Assembly: GCA_031273485.1 (NCBI GenBank)
Contig: JAISRS010000338.1
Location: 1-5,933 of the forward strand
DNA from: Prevotellaceae bacterium
Lineage (GTDB): Bacteria; Bacteroidota; Bacteroidia; Bacteroidales; UBA932
Reading direction: 5' to 3'
DNA length: 5,933 bases
The translations under genes and the position numbers were made by a program. Under the pieces are notes generated by a model. The model was not told the origin of the DNA, did no database searches, and saw only the letters and a program-made list of their open reading frames with translations. This document shows positions 1-5,933 of the stretch, one piece after another (within the stretch, counting starts at the first letter, position 1; each line of letters starts with the position of its first letter).

Positions 1-2
1 CG

Positions 3-260
3 ATTCCCACGGGCGTCTATAAGGTGGTCGTAGATATGTCGCCCGCGGAAAGGCGGATGCCTCCGCGCCTGCCGGATGTGCCCGGCTTTAGCGGCATACT
101 GATTCACCGCGGCAATACCGCCAACGATTCGTCGGGATGTATTATTGTCGGCGAAAATAAGGTGAAAGGTAGGGTGATCCACTCCACGCAATGTGAGAAC
201 ATGTTGATTGAAATCCTGACGAAGGCACAGGAACAGGGCGAGGAGATAACGATTGAGGTA
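3..260 (+). other. DUF5675-like domain (C-terminal two-thirds), with YkuD-like H...SxGC motif
   Basis: The translation from base 3 gives IPTGVYKVVVDMSP, then LPDVPGFSGILIHRGN (16-31), then DSSGCIIVG (35-43), then a short helix and a final ITIEV strand (75-79). This order (IPxGxYKV, SPxF-like, LPxVPGFxGIxIHxGN, DxxGCIxVG, S...L...I) is what I recall for the DUF5675 family. The His28 and Ser37-Gly38-Cys39 pattern resembles the catalytic HG...SxGC signature of YkuD L,D-transpeptidases. The spacing is shorter and the family has no function I can cite, so the enzymatic link is inference. The roughly 40 first residues of a usual domain lie left of the window. The DNA here is far richer in GC than the rest of the gene. 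Confidence 0.75.
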
Positions 261-3200
261 AAGGGTAAAAAAATTAAAAAAGCGGATCCGCTTAATTCCA
301 GAACAAAGAAATTATATATTGAACTTCCCGATTACAGTTTCAGCCATTCTCATACGCAGTTCAAGTTTCTGGGGAGAGCGAAACTGGTAGAACGCCTGAG
401 CGAACTCCTAACCAGAACATCCACCCATAAAGGCGTATATTTGATTGCAGGAGACAGAGGCGTAGGTAAAACCAGTCTGGTTGAAAAGGTTATCGAAAAG
501 ACCTCTCTTTCAAAACAATTCCCGAGTTGGGTAAAGTTTTTACTTGCCCTATTATGTATTGTGCTTATACTGCAGCTTGTTTTATTGCAGATAGACAATG
601 CGGTAAAATGGAATTGGTGGACCGGAATCGGGTTATTCTTTATTATCATTGTTTTATTCGTTATGCTGGGTACTTACAGTTCTTACAAAAGAAGAAAGAG
701 AAGATATCAAAAGAAACACAGATTTAAATCAATAGAGAGAATTGTCCGCGCATCACTTAAAGAATCCTTATTCATTAAGAAAATCGAAAACTCATTTGTA
801 AGGCAGCTATATTTTCTGAAAATGACTTTCATTGTATGTGGTATTCTGTTTTGTTCCGGAATTACATGTATTCCTCCGGCAAAATTATTTATTGCACGTA
901 TTCCTCTGATAAAATCATTTATTTTGTGTATTTCTCCGGCAAAATTATTTATTGTGTATTTCGGGCTTGTTTTAGCATATATGTTGAAAAAATATACAGA
1001 TCGTATGATTTATGACAAAAAAGATATTGATAAAAAATGGAAAAAAGGGACTATTCTTTTTATTGATATCATTTATCATCTTCTTTTACCGGCATCTTGT
1101 TTCTTGATTGTTCAAACACTCTGCTCGTATGAGAGATCTCACTTGTGGAATATTATAGGAACAGTACTGTTATATATTATAGGAGGAACAGTACTGTCAT
1201 TATTGTTTGCAGGTAGTAAGATTTTTTGGCTTGGAAAATCGAAAAAAAAGAACTCATATCAAGATTTCCCGTTAGTTGGTAGAAGAGGGTATGAACGCAT
1301 AAAAAATTATATTAAACACCATTTATTCGGATATATTCGAATATATTCGCGCATATATATTAAAATCAATTTCGGGCAGGAAGGGCAAAGCAAACGGGAC
1401 ATTTTAAGATTGATCGCGCGAAGTTTGCAAACATCCTATAATAACTACTGTTTCTCTTTCAAACACACGCTTTTGTGGAAAACCGTCTCTTCCGTCATTC
1501 TTCTTTTGTTTACGTTCCTGTTTCACGATTTGATTTATACAAAGAGTATTTTGCCGCAAATATCTCATCAACCCTGGTATCTGCAAAGTTCACAAAGTTT
1601 ATTGAAAAACAATACCGTTCAACACAAAAATAATTCGCTTCATTTGCAGGATTCCGCTTTTTTAGCAAAAACAACCGTTCAATACGATTTGGCTCTTTCG
1701 AACATGCAAGATACCCTTACATATCATATCCGTCTGACGGAGACACAGGAACAGGAACAGACAAAGGAACGGCAGGCAGGCCGGGTAGAATCGGCATGGC
1801 TTGTTACGGATAGTGTGATCAATAATGTTTATCAAAACATACGCAGAGCGCCGAAGTTTTTTTGGACCATGACTTTGGAAAAAGAACGAAAAGAACAATT
1901 TGTCTATCCTAATAACACGCCTGTTAATTATGCTTTCTGGTTGATTTTTGCCTGCCTGTTTCTGTTGGGTCGATTGATGTTCAGAATGTTCAGACTCGTT
2001 ACTCCCCGCAAAGTAAAGCAGCAACTGAAAAATCTTAACGATAGCATTACATACAGCATAGAACTTGAGAAGGGGCAAAATATCGGTATATCAAATGGTT
2101 TCTTCAACATAAGCAGAGCGCGTAACAGGAGAAAGTCCAGGGGCATTGCCGACGTTGGGGAAATTGAAATGGAATTGCAGGCCATTTTTGCCGCCATGCA
2201 GCAAATACCTTTGGTAATGTGCAGACCCGAGTGGATCATTGTTTTCGATGAATTGGACAAACTGGAACAGAAAAACATCAACAATGACAACAAGGCCAAT
2301 GACAACAAACAGACAAAAGACTCTCTGCTGGCCATTCATTCGCGGGAAAAACAGGTTGCCGTTTTAAAATTGCTGTCCGACCTGAAATACTTTTTATCAA
2401 CGTCAACAGCTCAGTTTGTTTTCATTGCCGGACGGGAAATGTATGACATCTATCTGGCTGACATTTCGGAACGAAGCAATCTGCTTGGAAGTATTTTTAA
2501 CGATGTGCTGTTTGTTCCCGGTTTTTTGTCGCATGAAGAAGACGGAATATCGGATATGACCTCAATGGTCGAACAATACGTATGCATGCATATTATTCCT
2601 GCGTTTCATGCAGAATTTGAGACAAACCTGCAGGGATATAAAAAATATCTTGATGAAGTTATCTACAAAGAAAAACGTCTTGAAATAGCCGGCAACAGCG
2701 ATATAATTGAACGTGAGAAGCAAAAAATAATAGCCTGCCTGCAACAGTTTATTATTTATCTGTCGTATGCCAGCAAAGGCGCGCCCAAAAAGATGGTGCA
2801 GATTTTTGAATCCTACATCCAGACCTATTTTTCATGGGAATTAGATGAACCTGCGCATGATTGCGATTTCGATTACACTCAGATCACGGTAAAACTGTAT
2901 CGTAATACCCATTTCTTTTTAACTTTCGACTATTATGATCAATTTATGCTGGGTATGACCTCCTATTTGATGGCGCCTGTAATGTATCGCTTTAGTGATT
3001 CCAATATTCAGAAACACAGCGATAAGTTACTGGTGTCGTCCCTGCGGTTCATTGATTTTCTGTTTAAGTTTCACCAGCACAATTTTTCATGGAAAAGTCT
3101 GGATATATCGCCGGAACTGATAGAAGTAAACCGCGCTCCGGAATTGAGATCGTTGGCGGGAAACCTTGTCAATTATCTTTTGCGGATACATATTGACAGA

Positions 3201-5582
3201 TCCTATTCGGGTTTTTATGCATTCAGGTTCGAAAACCTTATTGCACAGGAAATTTTATTTATGTCCAAAGTCTGCGAACAGTTTTCCGCCATGTTCAATT
3301 TTTCACTGGACGAATCGCTGGCACTGAAGTATTACTATAACAGACTGCTGGAAAAAGCCAGGAAACGGGCGCAGGATCACAATATGCAACATTCCATTGC
3401 ATCATTGCAAATTGTGCTTGGCGATCTGTATTTTTACGACGATGAACTTGAGGAGGCATCGACTTACTATAAAGACGGAATACAATCGTTGCCACACAAA
3501 AAAGAACTTTTTACCGGCGAAGAATCTCAACTTCATCACATCTATTTTTATATTCGCAACATGCTGAAATTAGGCTTTGTGTATGAAAAAAGAAAGCAGT
3601 ACGCTTTTGCTTTTCTTACTTATTCCGAGCTGTGTAATGATATTATGGGTATGAGATACAAGTCCAACAGCTATTTTCAGGATATGCGACTGATGTACCT
3701 GCCGCTCCTTGCCAAACTGCAAATACTTGAGAAATGCCATACCGGAGGCATTCAACAAAACGATATTGACCGTACAACATACGACTTTGACCGTATGGTT
3801 TGCGGAATGAATGCGGATGAAGCCAATATTTTAAAAGCAATTTTTTATGCGCGAATCGGAGATATTCTGTACTACAAGAACCGGAATTTTGAACCGGAAA
3901 GTTCGGATAATACAAGGAACAGCCCATGTACAGCCTGCTATTATTATCGAAAGGCGCTTTCCATATTAGTGAAAAAAGAAGATTCGTGGAAGTCCTGCGT
4001 TTCGTTGAAAGATTTGCTGGAAAAAGTCATATCGGATATATCAAAGAACATGGACGTGAAATATTACAGCATTATGGCTCAAATTCTGTCCAATTGGGGA
4101 AATGTATTTTTTGCCTGCGATGGTTGCAAATGCAAATGTTGTCCCGTATATAAAAACCAAATACAAAATACGAAAGATAAGATAATCGAAAAGCTGTTTT
4201 GGAAACCGTGGTATGAATTCATCTGTAGAAAGTATAATAATTTGAAAGATTTTTTGGCAGTCGAAAATTATTCAAAGATGGAATTAGCGCTTATCATGTA
4301 TGCCCTGGCTGAAAAACATTATAAAAAAGCAAATGATTACAAACGGTCGGCATATCAGATAACGAAAATACTGCAAGTATTCAGGTTTTATGTAAAGAAT
4401 CTAACGATAGATGATAAAAAATACGACTGGTTCGATGTAATAGAGACATTGAGCCAAAAGGCGATTCGCAACATATACATAGCTTACGAAGAAACAACGA
4501 TACTTGAATTAAACAAACGAAGGAAAGATTTTGAGGCAACTCCAACAGGTACGATTCCCTTACAGGAAATATTAATTGACAGTGAAATAAAAAGAATCAT
4601 CATCGTTGTAAAATCGTTGGAATTGAAACTGTATAAAATCATGTATAAGGATAACAGAGAGGAGATGATACAAAAACTGAAAATATATTATGACTTAAAT
4701 ATTGTTTCGCCTTATGGCATAAATTACAGCGTGTCTGCCCGTATTTACAGGTTAAGTTTGAAATCCACACTGAATTGGGAAACTTATCAGGCTATTTTGT
4801 CCGAATTGGATATTCCACGGGGTAAGAATAATAAATATATGGAATTACTCTATTTATTGAGTAGAATTTCTAAGGAAACGCAACACGTTACCGTTATTGA
4901 TAAAATTTTCAATGATTACTATCCGGAAACCGGAAAGAAATTATATCTGAAAGTTTTTGAAAAACTTGTTGTCGAAACAATCTTTTGCTTTAAGGAAATC
5001 ATTCGCCTGTCCAAAACGGTAGGAGAAACTTACCTGTTCAATCACAGCATGAGAGGCGAAATATACTACTATCTTGCAGACTGGACCAGATTGCTTGAGA
5101 CGTATCTTATTTTGAAAGAATTGACCAAAGATGATGATGTGAATAAAAATCATGAGCGTTATATACGTTATAATAATATAAAATTGAACGAGGCTTTTGA
5201 ACAAATCGCAGGTACTGATACTCAAAAAGAATATTTTTTGCGGAAATTTCATGACTGTTTGCAGAATTCACATATTGAAGAATATATGAAAGTTTATTTA
5301 GGCGAAGAATGGCGTGAAAATCTTTCCGGTTATTACGACAATCACAACGCTTTGGCGCACTATTATAAATGCAAGGAAACGCATGAGGGAGGAAAAACCT
5401 ATTTAGATATGATTGACAACATGTTTTACTTGAGAGAAGATTTCAATGACAGATCCGATCATTTCAATGTGGCGATTGAAAGGTATCTTATCAATTCCGG
5501 TGAAATTGACAGAAACATAAAGCGACTGAAAAAACGTTATGCAGAATCCAAATTGCATGAGGTGGATAATTATTTCCGATAA
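3..5582 (+). CDS. Giant membrane-embedded P-loop NTPase: DUF5675-like domain + KAP/STAND-like NTPase + TPR-like C-terminus (5' partial)
   Basis: The frame is open from the left edge to TAA at 5580-5582. GTG at 24 is only the first possible start inside the window. The upstream codons read IPTGVYK and continue the same domain, so the real start is missing. Residue order counted from that GTG: DUF5675-like end (1-79); linker; LGR (116-118); Walker A GDRGVGKTS (143-151); membrane helices near 172-190, 199-217, 263-283, 309-321, 343-366 and 375-396; a soluble strand-helix segment (445-467); helix 487-505; outer loop ~506-634; helix 636-653; Walker B IIVFDELDK (738-746); sensor-1-like FIAGRE (800-805); sensor-2-like SKGAPKK (917-923); then helical, TPR-like sequence to 1852. 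Membrane helices between Walker A and B are typical of KAP NTPases. The likely action is ATP-driven signalling or switching at the inner membrane, perhaps in phage defence. That role is inferred; the ATPase assignment is strong. Confidence 0.9.
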   Translation: MPTGVYKVVVDMSPAERRMPPRLPDVPGFSGILIHRGNTANDSSGCIIVGENKVKGRVIHSTQCENMLIEILTKAQEQGEEITIEVKGKKIKKADPLNSRTKKLYIELPDYSFSHSHTQFKFLGRAKLVERLSELLTRTSTHKGVYLIAGDRGVGKTSLVEKVIEKTSLSKQFPSWVKFLLALLCIVLILQLVLLQIDNAVKWNWWTGIGLFFIIIVLFVMLGTYSSYKRRKRRYQKKHRFKSIERIVRASLKESLFIKKIENSFVRQLYFLKMTFIVCGILFCSGITCIPPAKLFIARIPLIKSFILCISPAKLFIVYFGLVLAYMLKKYTDRMIYDKKDIDKKWKKGTILFIDIIYHLLLPASCFLIVQTLCSYERSHLWNIIGTVLLYIIGGTVLSLLFAGSKIFWLGKSKKKNSYQDFPLVGRRGYERIKNYIKHHLFGYIRIYSRIYIKINFGQEGQSKRDILRLIARSLQTSYNNYCFSFKHTLLWKTVSSVILLLFTFLFHDLIYTKSILPQISHQPWYLQSSQSLLKNNTVQHKNNSLHLQDSAFLAKTTVQYDLALSNMQDTLTYHIRLTETQEQEQTKERQAGRVESAWLVTDSVINNVYQNIRRAPKFFWTMTLEKERKEQFVYPNNTPVNYAFWLIFACLFLLGRLMFRMFRLVTPRKVKQQLKNLNDSITYSIELEKGQNIGISNGFFNISRARNRRKSRGIADVGEIEMELQAIFAAMQQIPLVMCRPEWIIVFDELDKLEQKNINNDNKANDNKQTKDSLLAIHSREKQVAVLKLLSDLKYFLSTSTAQFVFIAGREMYDIYLADISERSNLLGSIFNDVLFVPGFLSHEEDGISDMTSMVEQYVCMHIIPAFHAEFETNLQGYKKYLDEVIYKEKRLEIAGNSDIIEREKQKIIACLQQFIIYLSYASKGAPKKMVQIFESYIQTYFSWELDEPAHDCDFDYTQITVKLYRNTHFFLTFDYYDQFMLGMTSYLMAPVMYRFSDSNIQKHSDKLLVSSLRFIDFLFKFHQHNFSWKSLDISPELIEVNRAPELRSLAGNLVNYLLRIHIDRSYSGFYAFRFENLIAQEILFMSKVCEQFSAMFNFSLDESLALKYYYNRLLEKARKRAQDHNMQHSIASLQIVLGDLYFYDDELEEASTYYKDGIQSLPHKKELFTGEESQLHHIYFYIRNMLKLGFVYEKRKQYAFAFLTYSELCNDIMGMRYKSNSYFQDMRLMYLPLLAKLQILEKCHTGGIQQNDIDRTTYDFDRMVCGMNADEANILKAIFYARIGDILYYKNRNFEPESSDNTRNSPCTACYYYRKALSILVKKEDSWKSCVSLKDLLEKVISDISKNMDVKYYSIMAQILSNWGNVFFACDGCKCKCCPVYKNQIQNTKDKIIEKLFWKPWYEFICRKYNNLKDFLAVENYSKMELALIMYALAEKHYKKANDYKRSAYQITKILQVFRFYVKNLTIDDKKYDWFDVIETLSQKAIRNIYIAYEETTILELNKRRKDFEATPTGTIPLQEILIDSEIKRIIIVVKSLELKLYKIMYKDNREEMIQKLKIYYDLNIVSPYGINYSVSARIYRLSLKSTLNWETYQAILSELDIPRGKNNKYMELLYLLSRISKETQHVTVIDKIFNDYYPETGKKLYLKVFEKLVVETIFCFKEIIRLSKTVGETYLFNHSMRGEIYYYLADWTRLLETYLILKELTKDDDVNKNHERYIRYNNIKLNEAFEQIAGTDTQKEYFLRKFHDCLQNSHIEEYMKVYLGEEWRENLSGYYDNHNALAHYYKCKETHEGGKTYLDMIDNMFYLREDFNDRSDHFNVAIERYLINSGEIDRNIKRLKKRYAESKLHEVDNYFR
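870..959 (+). repeat. Three tandem 30-bp in-frame repeats in the membrane region
   Basis: Units are 870-899, 900-929 and 930-959. Units 1 and 3 match at 25 of 30 bases, including 21 in a row; units 1 and 2 match at 22 of 30. They encode IPPAKLFIAR, IPLIKSFILC and ISPAKLFIVY, so the frame is kept. The repeats lie between predicted helices 3 and 4 and lengthen the hairpin. Confidence 0.9.
1151..1197 (+). repeat. Imperfect direct repeat containing two ACAGTACTGT palindromes
   Basis: The 20 bases at 1151-1170 recur at 1175-1197 with three added bases (an extra agg). They encode IIG-TVLLY and IIGGTVLSL within predicted helix 6. Each copy ends in the perfect 10-bp palindrome acagtactgt (1161-1170 and 1188-1197). 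It is most simply a slippage duplication inside coding sequence. Confidence 0.85.
1321..1350 (+). repeat. Short 10-bp tandem repeats with a 16-bp palindrome
   Basis: Three successive units are atttattcgg, atatattcga and atatattcgc. Bases 1331-1346 (atatattcgaatatat) are a perfect palindrome. The unit length is not a multiple of three, so the encoded residues (LFGYIRIYSRIYI) show only a loose repeat of Y/R/I. Confidence 0.7.
3387..4373 (+). other. TPR-like helical repeats
   Basis: At least four helix pairs have TPR-like spacing. Their central glycines are LGDLY (G1133, followed by DDELEEASTYYKDGI), LGFVYEKRKQYAFAFLTY (G1184), IGDILYYKNRNF (G1279, helix B resumes at YYYRKAL) and NWGNVFF (G1359). 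Further helices continue to the C-terminus (for example ALAEKHYKKANDY and the last ~60 residues), but there the pattern is too weak to call individual repeats. Repeats of this sort usually bind a partner or a trigger, and in STAND proteins the C-terminal repeat domain is the sensor. No ligand can be read from the sequence. Confidence 0.6.
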
Positions 5583-5708
5583 TCAGAACTGTCTTTTTAT
5601 TGATGTGAGGAAGACCCTCTGCTCAAACACTGTCTGGTGAGAGTTTCCGTTCGATGCTATTTCGTTATATTGCCTCATCATCGGGGTTTCTACTGGCTTT
5701 TGCTGCAT
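5583..5708 (-). pseudogene. mutS: Probable mutS 5'-end remnant
   Basis: On the minus strand, ATG at 5706-5708 (in-frame stop TAA five codons upstream) opens a 41-residue frame ending with TGA at 5583-5585. Its first residues are MQQKPVETPMMRQYNEI. MutS proteins begin in just this way, with a short lead and then TPMMxQYxxIK (E. coli TPMMQQY; Bacteroidota ETPLMKQYNEIK, from memory). The hallmark that should follow (PDxxLLFRxGDFYE) is absent; the next residues read ASNGNSHQTVFEQRVFLTS. Thus only about 5655-5708 is recognisable, and the rest is diverged, decayed or different DNA. The frame is convergent with the giant gene and stops one base from its TAA. A chance match of a short peptide cannot be ruled out. 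Confidence 0.5.
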
Positions 5709-5719
5709 TGTAAAATACA

Positions 5720-5738
5720 ATTAAACTGCAAGTTTAAT
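5720..5738. repeat. Perfect 8-bp inverted repeat with a 3-base loop
   Basis: The arms attaaact and agtttaat flank gca. On the minus strand it lies after the stop of the right-edge gene (5805) and just before the mutS-like ATG (5708), and is followed by the T-rich ttgtatttt. It could be a weak AT-rich terminator for the right-edge gene or an operator-like site. Only two G-C pairs at most support the stem, so the function is open. Confidence 0.55.
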
Positions 5739-5804
5739 CTACCAATACGTGTAAATCGTCCGAAGCCTTACCCACTGCGATAAAATATTTCACCGTTTCT
5801 CCAT

Positions 5805-5933
5805 TTATTTGATTACCACCGTTTGATTGATTTCCGGCGCTGTTGCGGGAAACCGCAATACGTCGCTATTATCCTGTTCGGATTCGATATAATATTCAAA
5901 ATCGGCGGGCAGTTGCGCAGCCGGAATTTCCGC
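5805..5933 (-). CDS. C-terminal 42 codons of an unidentified protein (5' partial)
   Basis: The minus-strand frame is open from the right edge to TAA at 5805-5807 and ends PADFEYYIESEQ...LRFPATAPEINQTVVIK. Alternating hydrophobic residues and the YYIE and FPATAPEINQTVVI segments look like the last strands of an Ig/Fn3-like beta-sandwich, such as ends many secreted Bacteroidota carbohydrate-active or surface enzymes. That family suggestion is from general impression only. Codon choice (gcg, ctg, ccc, gcc) and about 50% GC differ from the giant gene. It would lie upstream of, and in the same direction as, the mutS-like fragment. A second minus-strand frame overlaps it, so the assignment is moderate. 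Confidence 0.5.
   Translation of the reverse strand, partial: AEIPAAQLPADFEYYIESEQDNSDVLRFPATAPEINQTVVIK

Larger units (their letters stand above)
537..1982 (+). other. Eight predicted membrane helices and a ~130-residue outer loop
   Basis: Hydrophobic stretches by eye: 172-190, 199-217, 263-283, 309-321, 343-366, 375-396, 487-505 and 636-653. The first six form three hairpins. They are separated by strongly basic stretches (YKRRKRRYQKKHRFK near 221, KK near 322, SKKK near 399), which by the positive-inside rule face the cytoplasm. An even number of crossings returns the chain to the cytoplasm for Walker B, consistent with one folded NTPase. Residues ~506-634 between helices 7 and 8 would be outside (periplasmic) and include a Gln/Glu-rich helical run near 573-585. 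The helix at 309-321 is short, so the exact count of eight is less certain than the general picture. Confidence 0.7.
363..2828 (+). other. KAP/STAND-like P-loop NTPase core, split by membrane insertions
   Basis: Before the Walker A, LGRAKLVERLSELL matches the box-like entry helix of AAA/STAND ATPases. The P-loop is GDRGVGKTS with Lys149 and Thr150. A second soluble piece, YIKINFGQEGQSKRDILRLI (from 445), looks like the strand and helix that normally follow the Walker A helix; here about 270 residues of membrane sequence separate them. Walker B has Asp742 and Glu743 after a hydrophobic strand, followed by a D-K pair. QFVFIAGRE (to 805) fits the sensor-1 strand and GAPKK (919-923) fits an ORC/Cdc6- or STAND-type sensor 2. 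All key residues for ATP hydrolysis are present, so the enzyme appears intact. Confidence 0.8.

Noticed and set aside
24..26. GTG at 24 as the true start of the giant gene
   Set aside because: The codons before it are in frame and encode IPTGVYK, a conserved part of the same domain, and no ribosome binding site is seen in front.
350..2744. Several minus-strand open frames of 60-138 codons within the giant gene
   Set aside because: They lie entirely in antisense to a strongly supported coding frame, overlap each other and show no recognisable motifs.
5583..5640. Continuation of MutS homology (PDSV in another frame; H..V....RV in the same frame)
   Set aside because: A few residues match only if a frameshift or gaps are allowed, and the strongly conserved LLFRxGDFYE block is not there in any frame.
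5586..5645. Possible terminator after the giant gene (gtctttttat; caccagacagtg-type hairpin on either strand)
   Set aside because: Stems are only three to five base pairs with poor loops, and the T-run is not placed after a good stem.
5734..5865. Minus-strand frame ending NGETVKYFIAVGKASDDLHVLVD with TAA at 5734-5736, overlapping the right-edge gene end
   Set aside because: It reads plausibly, but it has a stop just upstream (5866-5868), no ATG/GTG start that suits it, and it overlaps the more convincing frame ending at 5805. It could be the continuation of that gene after a frameshift, which I cannot decide.

Overview
The window is dominated by one very long open reading frame on the plus strand. 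It enters from the left edge already open and ends with TAA at 5580-5582. Residues below are numbered from the GTG at base 24, but the frame is open back to base 3 and the residues before the GTG (IPTGVYK) belong to the same domain, so the true start lies outside the window. I read the protein as a giant, multi-domain, membrane-embedded P-loop NTPase. From the N-terminus it has the C-terminal two-thirds of a DUF5675-like domain, a GxxGxGKTS Walker A, eight predicted membrane helices spliced into the NTPase fold in two blocks, a Walker B (IIVFDELDK), a sensor-like GRE, a sensor-2-like GAPKK, and about 900 helical residues with TPR-like repeats and a cysteine cluster. The closest general class I can name is the KAP/STAND-like group, in which membrane helices inserted between Walker A and Walker B are a known trait. 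Proteins of this class are often linked to phage defence or other conflict systems. A role for this one is inference.

The right end (5583-5933) is short, higher in GC and appears to hold minus-strand material. From the right edge inward there is the plausible last 42 codons of a gene (stop at 5805-5807), then about 100 bases with a perfect 8-bp inverted repeat, then a 41-codon frame. The first ~17 residues of that frame (MQQKPVETPMMRQYNEI) look like the extreme N-terminus of the mismatch-repair protein MutS. The resemblance stops abruptly and the frame ends one base past the giant gene's stop codon. I interpret this as a mutS 5' remnant at the edge of an inserted or rearranged accessory region.

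The likely host is a member of the Bacteroidota. Support comes from the DUF5675-like domain (common there as I remember it), the MutS-like start and the mixed base composition, but no marker gene settles it. Hand counts show about 62% GC in bases 1-120, about 22-25% in sample lines of the membrane-coding part (901-960, 1021-1080) and about 50% at the right edge. This fits a mosaic, probably transferred gene. No RNA genes, CRISPR array, insertion sequence or convincing terminator were seen.
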